In this document: positions 1 to 11,163 of the stretch, piece after piece
Numbering within the stretch: the stretch's first letter is position 1
Layout of the letters: every line of letters begins with the position of its first letter
From: Dermacentor variabilis
Lineage: Eukaryota > Arthropoda > Arachnida > Ixodida > Ixodidae
Assembly (NCBI RefSeq): GCF_050947875.1
Contig: NC_134568.1
Coordinates: 254,765,778-254,829,777, forward strand
Reading direction: 5' to 3'
Length of the DNA stretch: 64,000 bases
The notes under the pieces: model-generated
Seen by the model: the letters and a program-made list of their open reading frames with translations, nothing else
What the model was told of the DNA's origin: nothing
Database searches by the model: none
Position numbers and translations under genes: made by a program

Positions 1-60
1 GTTTTTAAATATATATATAAATATATATATTTATATATATATATATATTTTATATATATA
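1..60. repeat. AT-rich dinucleotide repeat
   Basis: The first 60 bases are almost entirely alternating T and A with short A or T runs. It is a simple repeat at the window edge with no other content visible. Confidence 0.85.
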
Positions 61-3000
61 AAGGCTGTGTGTGTGGGATATAGAATGAAATGCCTTTCTG
101 AAATATATAAACATACAATAATTATGACTGCCAGAATTGAGTACATTGGTATTGCCGAGTGTAAATTAGCATTCGCACGAGTAATTCTTCGTAAAAATGT
201 TCTGAGTCTCACAAAACAACCTTCTAGACGGATTGTGCTTTGTTGAACTTGTGCAAAATATATGCTCAATGTTTTAGCAGGATGCACACATTAAGTAGGT
301 TGATAAGCTTAATGCTCTTATTGTTGCCGCTGTTCTGGAGTGGAATTTTATTCTTTTCCAGTCAAGAGGTAATTCACCTTTCGATGTGGATTTTCTTTAA
401 CGCAAAGATATATTAAGAACGGTCTAATTGAAATAGCAAAGTCGTTATTTCTTTTCACAGCGAAGCTGTATATGGCTAGGTTCTGATGAAAAATGTGTCG
501 GTGGGCGAGAGCCGTGCAGAATGCGGAAAATTGTATAGTCGTCCGACTGTTTCCGCGTGATGTTATCAGTCGCGGCGCTCGCTCGGAATGTTATCATCTT
601 ATCGACCATGTTATGACGCATGACCTTCACGGCCATATATAGAACGTTGGTTGGCGGCGCTTCTTCGCTCCCATTGGAGGGTCGAAAAGTATAATAAAAC
701 GCAATAGTGTAACCGCCAATCGTCGACTTTACCGTCGACCTAGCGAGCCCTGACGGAAAGTGGATCGTATCCGTCCTGTTGGAACGGTTTCGAATTGAGT
801 GCTACACGGACGTCAACGTGCCGACCACGTGTCACCGGTCGTGTATAAGTTTACCCTTTTGCACCAGCTTTGTGACAAGATTCGACGTGTATAAGTTTAC
901 CCTTTGACAAGAACGTGTCTAGCATAGCAATACAGCCGATCGGCGTGTACCACGGCGACCACAAAGCTGTGGTCACTGTGGTAACGAATGAGACAAAATA
1001 AAGACGATAACAACTACGAAGTTACGTGTATGTGCCTTTATTCAATCAATATAGCAATAACCACATAAATCAATATAGTTGGCAATATAGTCATCCCAAT
1101 ACAGCTTCGCTGGTTATCCTTCTGCGCAGAGTGGAAGGACAAAAATTTTTTTTTGAAGTCACCTCCAGCCATTACGCAGGTTGCGGCTAAAGTTAGTAAG
1201 ATGTTGCTTAATTTGAAGAACGGCAGCGGTGTGCTGTTTCCCGGTTTTTCTCTGCTCATTTCCCTCAAAAATGATGCAATACCTTTGTTTCTTAGGCGCG
1301 TCTTTTTTCGTCACTGCTGCACCGCTCAGGTTGGCACACAGATCCGGAAACGCTGTAGCGCAGCTGTAGCTGTTCCAGTTGAACGGAACCCATGCTGCAC
1401 ATTTTTTTTCATTTTTTTCATATTTGTAACTTTTTTTGCAGCCTCTAGCACCGACGAGCTTGCAGTTTGCCGTTTCTTGAAAACTAGGTCACTTTTATTA
1501 TTCGCGAATGCGAATCTCAACTGGTGTCCTGGCTGTAGCCTTGTTTTCACTCTGATCCCTATCGCGTTGGTCGGCGTTGGTGAACCACCCCTTACCACGT
1601 CTGCGCATCTTGATTTTCTAGAATGTCGGTTCGACGAGCGCTTCTTCCTTCGAAGCTGAGAGGTGGTGGGTTCAAACACCTTGCGGCGTATGTTGTGAAC
1701 CGACTACCGGTGAAACCATGGTTACGTGCAGCTGTACTTCGTGTCTGTGAGCGGCATGCATATTTAGACGCATGGTGAACGAGGTCTAGGATGTCGGACG
1801 TCTGAGCGCTCCTTCTGTTTTAATTTTATCCGCTGCTCTGTTTATACATTTTCTTTCTTTATTTCTTTTCGGGTTGGTGGTCTGGTGGGGGGGGGGGGGG
1901 TCTGTTTTTGGTAGCGATTCGATTGAGTTCTGTTTTGTTTAGTCTGCACCTTGTTTAGTAAAGTTAGCGTGTGGCTGTCGTCAGGTTTCGCCTAGGTCTC
2001 CCTTGTATTTTATTCTCTTTACTAGCGCTATCCGTCGCTTCAGGCTTGTTAGCGTTACTCGGACGGAAAAAGGATGGAGGACAAAGATAGAGAAAGACAG
2101 GGAGTTTTACCAGTCTGTAGTAACCTGCTGAGTTACCTGCTGAGCAAGCTGCTGAGGAACCTGCTGGGTTGTCTTGTACTGGAGTGATTAAAGGTGATAC
2201 AAGTAGACTTGAAATGAGGTGGAAAATAACGAGAGAAAAATAAAAATAAGAAAAAAAGTGTGCGCACAACACTAAGCTGCATGCGAACACTGAAAGTCTC
2301 GAAGTACTGCGGAGAAACTGCGATCCTGACACCACCTGTAAAGTCAACTACGTAACCACTAACACGCGTACAAAAGGGGTTTGGGGCCTTTTTAAATAGT
2401 AGATTACTGGAACTAACTAAGTGAAATAAAGATTTAAAAACAAGGGGGGGGGGGGTTAATGGATGCCGGGAAAGGTTCGTCTGGTGGTTCGTCTAGTATG
2501 CCGCTCCTGATGAAAGCGATGTCGCATGGAATGGTACACATGAAATGCACCGTAGTCGCTTTCCGCGCTAGACTCAGGCACCACACAAAGCTATACAATC
2601 ACACTATGTCGATGAGGCCCGTGCACAACACGCGCTCGGTCGGTGTTGCACCACGCATCAGGTCCGACTCGTAGCTCGATATGTTATTCATGACGTATGC
2701 TCACATGCCGACATGAGCGTAGTTCTAGTCATAGAGTTTCTTATTATTTGTATGAAACTCTATGGTTCTAGTACACAGTACATATAGAGGTATACATCAT
2801 GCCTAGGCTCCACAAGGGCCTGGAGCCAAAGCCTGCGCCACCTATTGTCTCGGCTATTTACCTAGGCCGCTGCTCATGCTGAGTTTATTCGTATTCCCAG
2901 CCACTTACCTGATCCTTAACGATGACTTTAAGACGTTCCTCATAGTTTCTGCTCACCTCGTTGCTTTCTTGCATATGTACAGCTTTTCTATTTTCCGTTT

Positions 3001-3950
3001 AGAACGACGTGTTAGTCATGTTGGTAGCCTATGCCTCTATTCTACGGAATTCCGTTTTGAACTTGCGTGCAAGAGCATATATGGGTACAACTAAAAACAC
3101 CGTGAAAAAATATCCCCGCTGTAGCACGAACGCCGTCTATGATATTCCACTCTCCCGTGGAAAGTATCACATTGGCCAGACCTGATGTTGTGTGAATAAT
3201 CGTCTAATAGATAACAGAGCTTCCTTGAAGGGCCAGGGTAAATCGAATTTTTCTTTGCATTAAGGAATGCAGCTGTTCTCCAATGTTTTCAGATATAAAG
3301 GCCCCTGTCTAGGTACAAAGGCAAGCACCTGGATGCATATCGGGTACGAAGGTATCTTTTGCTACCCATGTCACGCGCCTCCCACACGTGTATGTATATT
3401 CGTGAACATTTAATATTTTTAAATGCATTCTAGCAAGCTCCGCGTCGGTCTAGCCTTTCTTTCATCTCTCGTGGTTTTTTGCCCCGCAGTTGACAGGTTC
3501 TCACTTTACGGGGCCACACATTCCCAGTATAGTCTCTAGAAACGATGGCTCCAAACTTCGCGACTGTGGCCGACGGCCGGACACAGTTGCCTCCGGACTG
3601 TCTAGCTCCCTTTGTCACTCATCCACGCATTTGACTTTTCACAACTAGGAAAGCAAAAGAAAATTTATATAAGCAAAATGAGCACGGAGACAAGTATTCT
3701 CGCTATATCAACGCTAAAGAAAATACAGGAGTACAAGGAGAAGAAAAGAAGGAGGGTGGTAGGGAAGGAGGGAAAAGGAGATCCTTACGACTGACGGTAA
3801 CAATGACGGCCGAAAACGGACGTGCGAACATACACTAACACGTTGGAGCACGCAACAAAGCATGCACACGATCCTCGGACGAGCGTGTTTCTTGCACCCT
3901 GCCGAGCCGGCCGTCGTGGAGGCTTTCGACGCATCCCACCAGTTGGGACG
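61..3950. other. Stretch without recognisable genes
   Basis: No reading frame here resembles a protein I know and none shows the GC-rich third positions seen in the gene at 9703. It holds short homopolymer G runs near 1886 and 2443, a tandem duplication at 841-911, and at about 1635-1680 a short piece with a tRNA B-box-like GGTTCAAAC that may be a tRNA-derived SINE remnant. The nature of the rest is unknown. Confidence 0.5.
841..911. repeat. Imperfect 46-bp tandem duplication
   Basis: A unit starting GTGTATAAGTTTACCCTTT at 841 recurs at 887. The second copy has lost about 20 internal bases and then rejoins the same GACAAG motif. AATAAA-like sequence lies nearby at about 997. It could be part of a solo LTR, but no boundaries could be set. 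Confidence 0.6.
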
Positions 3951-3959
3951 CTGCTACAC

Positions 3960-5200
3960 CGTGTCTTTCCGCGCATCCCGCATGAGCGCGACGTGTAAGC
4001 GATGACGCCGCATATCACCCCTTCACGGACAGCGTTTTCTTTTCGCCCCTTCGCAGCGCGCGCGTGCACGCGCGAAGGTGAAACGAGGGGATGTGCGACG
4101 CGAGACGGTCGCACCGCGTTGCCGGGCACCTCCCGCTTTCAGTTCCTCATCTGCGGAAAGATGACGTTGATGGAGAAGGGCACGCTGTTGCTCGGCACAG
4201 GGGGAAGGGAGACGCGCGGCGGCGGTTTCGTTTTCACTTTGTATTTCCGGGAGCCCGGCGAAAACCCTTGCTCCGCGGTGGCAGCCGGCTCGGGGCGGGC
4301 CCTCGGCAGCGGCTGTCGCGACCACAGGCCGCATCCATCAGGCGCGCAAAGCAGCGCGCCGCGCTCCTCGCCACTATTGGTCACGACCGAATGACCGAGC
4401 GGGCACCGCGCGCGCCTGCAGGACGACGCGCCGCCAACTTTGCGCAAATGGAGAGATCGGCGCCCATCTCTCGGCGCACGAGCCGCCAAACACCCCCTCC
4501 CGCTGCTTTTGCCTTGTTTAACCTCGGCGATCGTTGCGGCGCGAACTCACTTACTAGATGCAAATGGGGGCGCGCACAGTCGTCGGCCGCGCTGCGAGAC
4601 GCAGCAACACTTCGCTCGACCGAATGTGTGGCGCGGAGGAGACTAAAGTTGTAGTACGTCGGACGCTCCGAGCTTTGGGTGCAGCTTCCTTAAACACGTT
4701 TTATTGTGATAGCAATTATACGGACACTCGAGACCGCCGCCGTCGGCCTGCTGTCGACGGTGCATGCGCGGCACGGACGTGGAGGAGGAGGAGGTCTTCA
4801 GGGACGAGCACTGCGTTTGGCCGCAAAAACGACGAAGCCAAGTGAGCGAACGGTCACATTCTGCTCAGTCGGGTCTGCCGGAGCCAACGGCAGCGTTCTG
4901 GCTTCCGCTGCTCGCATGAGCGCTGTGAGCGCACAGATAAGCGTTCCTGCCGAGCACACACTGTCGCGTACCGCACCGTGGTATACATACAGCGGTTTGA
5001 GCTCAGCGGACAGTGCAAACGTAAAGCTCTAATCCTCTCATCGGGGTGCTGACACACGTCGACGGTTTTTCGGCGGTCTCGTCTCCTGCACCACCGTAGC
5101 GCAACCACGGCCACTGCCGGCGTTACTCATGGCGGTGTTATAATTTCTGCTGCGCTGCAAAAAGGGATTTCGCGTGCTGCATCGCACCGTGTCGCCTGCG
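3960..5200. promoter_or_regulatory. CpG-rich tract, possible promoter region
   Basis: This stretch is clearly richer in G, C and CpG than its surroundings, which are AT-rich. Several overlapping open frames exist on both strands, as expected in GC-rich DNA where stop codons are rare, and none resembles a known domain. It may be an unmethylated promoter or first-exon region of an intron-rich gene. Direction and transcript are unknown. Confidence 0.35.
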
Positions 5201-5598
5201 CGCATTGCGCAACTACCCTTCGAAACCTTGTTTTCTCTTCCAGTGCCTTTGCCAGTTTTCGAACAAAAAAACAAAAACAAAAAAAACAGTGATCTTTCGG
5301 AGTACCGAAGTTGAATTGACGCGTACAGGGAGAAAGAAGCACGATTGGAGGCCAAAAGTGAACAACATCGACAGATGCCAAAAAATAATAATATAGAAGC
5401 GGAGGGCAGGTGAAGGGCAACTTTCTATTTTCGTTTTTCAAAAGTGCGCTGGAGAAATCAACCCTGAGACTTGAGCAGTCCGTATGCCAAAGTCGCTCGT
5501 GATGCCAATGTCCTAAAACTATGCACGGTGCATTTGAGTGAACGAGCCGAAGTTGCGTGGCACAAGCTTCATCTCTTATTGTAAGGGCATAAAGAAGA

Positions 5599-5824
5599 AT
5601 TAAATTGTGGGGTTTTACTTGCCGAAACCACGATCTGATTATGAGAGACGCCGCAGTGGAGGACTCCGGAAATTCGGATCACCCGGGGTTCTTTAACGTG
5701 CACCTAAATCTAAGTACACGGTTGTTTTCGCCCCCGTCGAAATGCGGCCGCCATGGCCGGTATTCGTCACCGCGACCTCGGGCTTATCAGCCCAACACCA
5801 TAGCCACTAAGCAACCGCGGTGGG
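5599..5824 (-). mobile_element. tRNA-derived SINE (Ruka-like), antisense copy
   Basis: The copy reads backwards: the 3' tail (attaaattgtggggttttac) comes first at 5599, and the tRNA-like head ends at about 5824 with the complement of a Pol III A box. It matches the copies at 10931, 25471 and 49346 along nearly its whole length. Ruka is a tRNA-derived SINE described in Rhipicephalus appendiculatus, and I assign the family by resemblance. Such elements have no protein and depend on LINE enzymes to move. Confidence 0.8.
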
Positions 5825-5829
5825 TCTAT

Positions 5830-6600
5830 AAGGGCAAAGTTTAAGCATAGCAAACGGGCAGAGATTAGGTAGCATAAGATACATGCAGTGGTGGGTGCCT
5901 CGATAACTGCGTTAAAGAAGCCTCGGATTCAAGTCATGGCTCACTACACATACGCCAACACCTAACGGTCGTCCTTGTCCGTTAAACCTGTTCGTTGTTT
6001 TGTTGTGCCCTACACTGATCTATGCCACCTAGTTTCGAAGTTCTTATCTGACCTCTACGCCGCGCGCGCTTGGCGATGTGAATTGGAAGTTTCATTTCGA
6101 CTGACCTGAAGCTCAGTTTTGCCACGGCACAGATCAAGTGAAGCAGAACTTTATGAAAAATTATGACAAATAAGCCGCTGAATGTTATACGCATTCTTTA
6201 TTTAAAAAATTTGTTTATTTTTGGTATGCATGCCTACGAGCTAGACACAAATTCTGACGCTTTCATTCGCGAATCATTGTTTCATTACGAAGAAAAGAGC
6301 TGTGCTTGCTGGCACTGAACTGTCACTTCTGGAACGTGGCTTGCGCGCCTGTCAGCCGAGAAACCGAAAACCAACGACTCACGCCAAATCCAGGAGAAAT
6401 TGGCGCGAAAAGCATCACACACAAAAGAAAAGAAATAAACCCTATCTGAAGATTTTCTCGTGCTTATTTTTATGAAAGAAAGCTTGCTCTTCATTTTCTT
6501 CGCTAGTAACCAACCGTATCCCGGCAAATTTCCGAAAACTGTGTTTATTATAGGTTAGCACTGTAAATGTATTTATTGTTGCTCCTTACAGTGTCCTTTA
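5830..6600. other. Stretch with no recognised feature
   Basis: AT-rich sequence without a plausible coding region. I see nothing in it beyond short A/T runs near 6200. Confidence 0.5.
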
Positions 6601-6624
6601 AGTTATCGACAGTTGCACGAGCGG

Positions 6625-7396
6625 AGTGTTAGGTGGCGACTCGCCGAGATGCACGGTGTTAGGATCAGCCTGCAGGGGTAGTGCTCTGCAAAGCCCGCTG
6701 CACGTGCTTCGAACGACCCGCGGTGGTGGCGCCCTTCGGAGAAGTGCAGACACGGCAGCGTTAATCCACCATGCGCCCACATCGGAGAATCGGTGACGAC
6801 AGCAGGGCGGGCCACGTTTGGCACCCAACGTATTGTTGGTTGATTTGCCGGGTCTTCATGGTCTCTCTCGGCAGCAAGAAGAGCTTCCCTAACAAAAGGG
6901 TGCTTTGCGGTACCTGGACCCCAGGATTCGTCACAGTCTGCTGACACTTGTGGCGACTACAGGAGAAAGGCAGCTCTGGAATTTAGAGGCGCAAGACAAT
7001 GGGCAACCGGCGGCCGTGCTGCGGGGGTCAGCTCCGAGTTCTGCGAACGCCGTCTGACGTAGGTTGGGGACCGTGAACCTCGCGCAAGAAGTGTGTGTGT
7101 GTAATCCCTCGCACAGAGAGGCGACTCGTTTACGATGACTGGTCGAAAGTTCTCTCACCTAGGGAACTAGGGACCAATGGAGTGTTTATAAGCGGCTGTT
7201 GTCGACTGCTATAATGTGCTCGTGTTCGTACTCGTGAGCTGTGTGCTTGTTTGCTGTCTGCTTCGTCTTGCGGGCTCCATTTGGGAGTCATGCTAGACTG
7301 TGTAAATGTATCTCTTGTTTAAAATGTAAATACTGTAAGTAAACCCTGTACGCCTAGTTCCTCCCAAGTTCCTCTCTACGACCTTCAACCATTACA
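6625..7396 (+). mobile_element. Probable LTR with short internal leader
   Basis: The stretch ends with ACA just before a leader beginning ATGGTGGCAGCGGC (7398), the kind of primer-binding-site region that follows a 5' LTR in gypsy-like elements. A TTTATAAG box lies at about 7186, suitable for an LTR promoter. The leader runs only to about 7480, and no gag or pol follows, so this would be a 5' LTR left after deletion. The left boundary is uncertain and no second LTR is present. Confidence 0.45.
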
Positions 7397-7499
7397 AATG
7401 GTGGCAGCGGCGAGATCGTCCGACAGCTCCTACAACTGTATGCCAGCGGTGGGATCGTCCTCAAGATATTACAACGGGCAACATATCCTCTGTCTTTGC

Positions 7500-8740
7500 C
7501 TGCATGTCGGAAGGAATGGAGCTCTGACGCGCCGGGCTCTGTCGTTATTGACGGGCTGCACCTTGGAATCAGAAAGTGTTCCCTTCCGCAACATACACCA
7601 ACACGGGTCTAAATGAGAACGATAATAAGAAGGCCCCTGTTTTATGACGCTCACTTTTGTCGCTTGATCTTCTGCAAGACATTCGGGAAAACCAAACCAT
7701 TCATTTTCATCTAGTATATGGGGCACACGTATGATACACTTTTTTACCAAAAGAATCGTGTGTTTTGCTCTGCCCAAACGAAAATCCCCTACCGTGACCA
7801 CAGCTCGTTCATGCATGTGCCGTTTGCTTTTGTAAAACGTGTTAATTGTTTGCGTGTTCTTGTTAGTCGCTTCCGTGGTAACCGGAGAGTCCTTGGGCAC
7901 TGCGAATTCTGTCGTGTTTAGTGCGGCAACACGTGAAAAGCAAGATTTCACAACGAAGACTCGATTCGTTTATTTGCAAAGTTGTCTTTTGACTACCGCA
8001 TAACTCTATAGATCTTTCGAAACTATAGCCCTTTCATTCGGAGGGAGAGAGCACCTCTGCTCTGGACTACTGCGCACGGGTAGAAAGAGGGAGCGATAAA
8101 TGAAAAGCGAAAGGCAGGGAAGTTAACCGCGTACACGATGCCTTCGCTGCTAACTAAATATGTTAGTACAGACACACACACTTGACCGGAGGAATTTCAG
8201 TAGCGCTTTCGTGGCCTTCTGGTGCGAAGGCCGCCCCGGCCTCCGAGCGTGTGCTCGGAAAGCGGCTGGTCGTCGAGGCGTGCCCCGTTGAGGCAGGTTC
8301 TCGAAGTTCTATGGACTATTGGCCGTAAAAATGCATGACTCTGCCGGCGTATATTGTGCCAGAAAGGATAATTATAGAGGTTCAGCGCTATGTTTGCATT
8401 GTGGATACTGACAATGTAAAAATAAATTTACGTCTTTAAAGGTAGGAAAAGTACAAGACAACTGCACACCTTCTACGTATTTTTTTCTCTATATATGCGT
8501 AACGGTATATATGACAGTAAAACATTTATGACACCCCCTTACATTATTTAATGATGTATTACGACACATAATCCTAAGCTATATCTTTAAAAGAATATGG
8601 GACTGCAGGAATTTTTTATTTTGTTAATACAGCATCATCCAGTAGAGTGTTACTGCATCATTTATACAAAATTCTGTCCGTCGATGGTCACAGATTTACA
8701 GTTATATGTTTATAACCAGAATGTGCACACTGAGAATGCG
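7500..8740. other. Stretch with no clear gene; possible LINE 3' UTR remnant
   Basis: At about 8040-8120 a purine-rich segment with GGCAGGGAAGTTAACC resembles, in antisense, the 3' untranslated tails of RNase H-bearing LINEs elsewhere in the window (28690, 51400). The rest is AT-rich and shows nothing I can name. Confidence 0.3.
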
Positions 8741-8742
8741 TT

Positions 8743-8886
8743 TTACAAATATGCATAGGTGGTCATGCATTTAGGCAGACCACTCAGGTGCTCACCGTCG
8801 TGGCAAGCGCGCTCCAGAGCATCGGTATAGATGCCGACAGAGTTGATCTGGTGACGTCCCAGGATGTGGGTTTTGCCTTGAGTCAT
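8743..8886 (-). CDS. Short 47-residue open frame, unrecognised
   Basis: The frame begins ATG at 8886 and stops at 8743. Its protein starts MTQGKTHILGRHQ and continues with a charged, evenly mixed stretch ending in YAYL. It has three Cys or Cys/His positions and reads like real protein rather than random translation, and the open frame extends about 15 codons upstream of the ATG. I do not recognise the family. It could be an exon of a larger gene, a retrocopy fragment, or part of a transposon. No promoter is visible. Confidence 0.25.
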   Translation of the reverse strand: MTQGKTHILGRHQINSVGIYTDALERACHDGEHLSGLPKCMTTYAYL

Positions 8887-9013
8887 TTGTTGTTTGCCTG
8901 TTGCTCGTTGTTTTGAATATGCAACTGTACAATAACATCCCTAAATACACGCACTGACAAAAACGGAGGCCCTTTTACGGTGCAATCTTGCCACAATACT
9001 AAGAGTCATCAGT

Positions 9014-9215
9014 CTCGGGTGCATTTCAACGCTTTAAGTATGTGCACCCGTTAATTTCCATTGCGGAACGCGACATGGCGCTAAGAGAGGCAAGGAATTC
9101 CTGGGAAGTTCCGGCACGCAACGCCAAACAAACAAATGCGCGGAAGAGCTATTGCGATTATTGTTGTGTGACAGAAATGCATCCGTAAAGTTTAATAAAC
9201 TGCGATGCTGCTTGC
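9014..9215. mobile_element. Diverged MITE-like remnant
   Basis: The stretch shares scattered blocks with the MITE at 19371-19628: a TTGTTGTGTG motif followed by a CATCC or CACCC block, and a CCTGGGAAGTTCCGG block. Both ends are too decayed to show terminal repeats. Assignment rests on these shared blocks only. Confidence 0.3.
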
Positions 9216-9635
9216 TGTCACATTTCAAATTACGGCCGTAACGTGGGTGCTCCTCGACTCCAAAACGTAGTTTTCTTTAGGTATGTAAAGGTGCGAGTTA
9301 TTAAATGAAGCACTTTAATAGATATAACTTATTTTACAGTGATTCTGGTTGCTGAGGACGTTCCTATGTGCTAAGTGCCTAAAAGAACTGACTGGCCTTT
9401 TGTGCACTTTATTACGCAATACAACACTTGAGATACGAACCTGTAGCCGAACGTTTGGCAGCCTTGCATCAGACAATTAAATGATAGGAGCGGCAGCGCG
9501 TATCTACCTAACGAAGGTTCGGCGTTTATCCGCGTGTGTTATCGGTAAGTCCAGTCCCTCTGCGTCATCTGACTGACACGAGAAACTGCGGACCAAGCAC
9601 AGATGTTGCCATAGCAAACCAAGTGCCGCGAGTTG

Positions 9636-9643
9636 TATAAAAG
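9636..9643 (+). promoter_or_regulatory. TATA box of the NPC1-like gene
   Basis: TATAAAAG lies 67 bp upstream of the start codon at 9703. With the usual spacing of about 30 bp this would place transcription start near 9665-9675, where a CATCATC initiator-like motif occurs, leaving a 5' UTR of about 30-40 bases with no room for an intron. Confidence 0.6.
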
Positions 9644-9702
9644 GAACAGACGTTAGGCCCATAGATGCATCATCGAGACCTCCGTGACGGGCACGCATCG
9701 CG

Positions 9703-10386
9703 ATGTCTAACAGTTGGCTTTTCACCGTCGCCTTAACCGTCACGCTTGTGTCGTCGGCACTGGCCGAGTGCGTCACGTACGGCAACTGTGGCACGGATCC
9801 AGACTCCGGCAAGCCGCTGCCATGCGCCGCCAAGCGTCATCCGGTCCCCCTCGAGAGTCAGTTGCTCGAGAAGGCGTGCCCCGCTCTGCTCGACCCATCC
9901 GGCGAGCCAACGCCAGTCTGCTGCGACGCTACGCAAGCGAAAAATATGGTGTCTGGGCTCGAGGACCTCCGCAGTTGGATCGTAAAAACAGATGTGAGGT
10001 GCTTTCCAAACTTCCAGAACCTCGTCTGCCAGGCGTACTGCTCGCCGAAGCAGTCCAAATTCATCGCCGTCAACAGTACCAGCACCACGGAAAGCGGCGA
10101 ACTCTCTGCCACGGAGTTGGTCTACGCCGTGTACCCGAGTTTCGCCGATGGAGTGTACGCAGCTTGCGAGAACACCCGCACCCCACTCCTCGGTTTGAAG
10201 CTGATGACTTTCATGTGCAAAAAGAGCTTCCCTGGAAAGTGCTCTCCCCAACGCTTCCTCGACTTCATCGGCTCCGTCGCCTCGGAGGGCGGCCACTCGC
10301 CGGTCAAGATGAAATTCGAGATCACCAAGAGCCAGTACACAGTGGGCGACCGCAAGCTGGAGCCGCACAACCCCAGCTTAATCTGA
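9703..10386 (+). CDS. Secreted single-domain NPC1 N-terminal-like sterol-binding protein
   Basis: Encodes 227 residues. Residues 1-21 form a signal peptide (hydrophobic core TVALTVTLVSSALA), and the mature protein starts at about E22. The remainder aligns along its length with the N-terminal lumenal domain of Niemann-Pick C1, which in animals binds cholesterol received from NPC2 in lysosomes. Matching features are C23 and C29 around YGNCG, the CC pair at 73-74 followed by D75 and Q78, the NLVCQAYCSPKQS block (residues 107-118, close to human NLFCELTCSPRQS), an N-glycosylation site at N124, and C155, C172 and C180. There are 12 mature cysteines against about 18 in the human domain; the missing ones are mostly in the Cys-rich linker. 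The protein stops after this domain, so it lacks the roughly 1,000-residue membrane part, and it would be soluble and exported. Q78 corresponds to human Q79, but the position of human N41 is P40. There are no introns. Third codon positions are strongly G/C, unlike the flanks, which supports selection for coding. It is either a functional secreted lipid binder or a young retrocopy of a truncated transcript; the TATA box and poly(A) signal favour function. Confidence 0.88.
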   Translation: MSNSWLFTVALTVTLVSSALAECVTYGNCGTDPDSGKPLPCAAKRHPVPLESQLLEKACPALLDPSGEPTPVCCDATQAKNMVSGLEDLRSWIVKTDVRCFPNFQNLVCQAYCSPKQSKFIAVNSTSTTESGELSATELVYAVYPSFADGVYAACENTRTPLLGLKLMTFMCKKSFPGKCSPQRFLDFIGSVASEGGHSPVKMKFEITKSQYTVGDRKLEPHNPSLI

Positions 10387-10441
10387 CCTATAGCTGAAAG
10401 CTGGCGCGCGCACGCGGCTGCAACGATTTATATGTTGGTGC

Positions 10442-10447
10442 AATAAA
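10442..10447 (+). promoter_or_regulatory. Polyadenylation signal of the NPC1-like gene
   Basis: AATAAA occurs 55 bp after the stop codon, which gives a compact 3' UTR. No genomic A-tract follows, so a recent processed pseudogene tail is not seen. Confidence 0.6.
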
Positions 10448-10930
10448 TTGCGATACTCGACACAACAGAAGCTGTAAGAAATGTTTAGTTTTACTTTCGG
10501 CCATTACTGTGGCATCTCTCGAAAGGAATTCCTCGCAGGTCTTCAGTTATTGATTGCAGGCCGCGGCCACAAAACGCAATCACTCCTCATAGCTTACTTA
10601 TCGAATTCTGTAAGTGGAACGTGGGTACGGCCTGTATGTTGTCTGAGTAATCCTGACGGACATCAATTCCATGGCCGAGGCTGAATAAGCATACGCATGC
10701 AGTTCTAGCTTGTTATATACAAGCCTTAGCATTACAAAAGTGTATATTCGTGTCGCCAGACTGTGACACCAGAAAATATATTGTTCTATAGTGTGAAGCA
10801 GGCCCAACGCGCATAGGAGTAAAAACGCCCGAAGCAGCCAGCAGCCCTCACGTGGCCTTCTTGTAGATAACTGCCAGTGACGAACATCAAAAGAATGCCC
10901 CTCAACTCCGTGCGTATGCAGAGAAAAAAA

Positions 10931-11163
10931 ATTAAATTATGGGGTTTTACGTGCCAAAACCACTTTCTGATTACGAGGCACGCCGTAGTGGAGGACTCCG
11001 GAAATTTCGACCACCTGAGGTTCTTTAACGTGCACCTAAATCTAAGTACCCGGGTGTTTTCGCATTTCGCCCCCATCGAAATGCGGCCGCCGTGGCCGGG
11101 ATCCGATCCCGCGACCTCGTGCACAGCAGCCCAACACCATAGCCACTGAGCAACCACGGCGGG
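10931..11163 (-). mobile_element. tRNA-derived SINE (Ruka-like), antisense, full length
   Basis: Nearly the same as the copies at 5599 and 25471. The tail region starts at 10931 after a run of A, and the tRNA-like head ends at 11163 with CCACGGCGGG. It lies about 480 bp downstream of the NPC1-like poly(A) signal, in opposite orientation to that gene. Confidence 0.88.

Noticed and set aside
4002..5441. Overlapping frames of 60-187 residues in the CpG-rich tract
   Set aside because: Both strands are equally open, products are Arg/Ala-rich low complexity, and no domain is recognisable.
9714..10397. Second 227-residue plus-strand frame and a 211-residue minus-strand frame over the NPC1-like gene
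   Set aside because: Shadows of a GC-rich coding region. Only the frame from 9703 has a signal peptide, ordered cysteines and family similarity.
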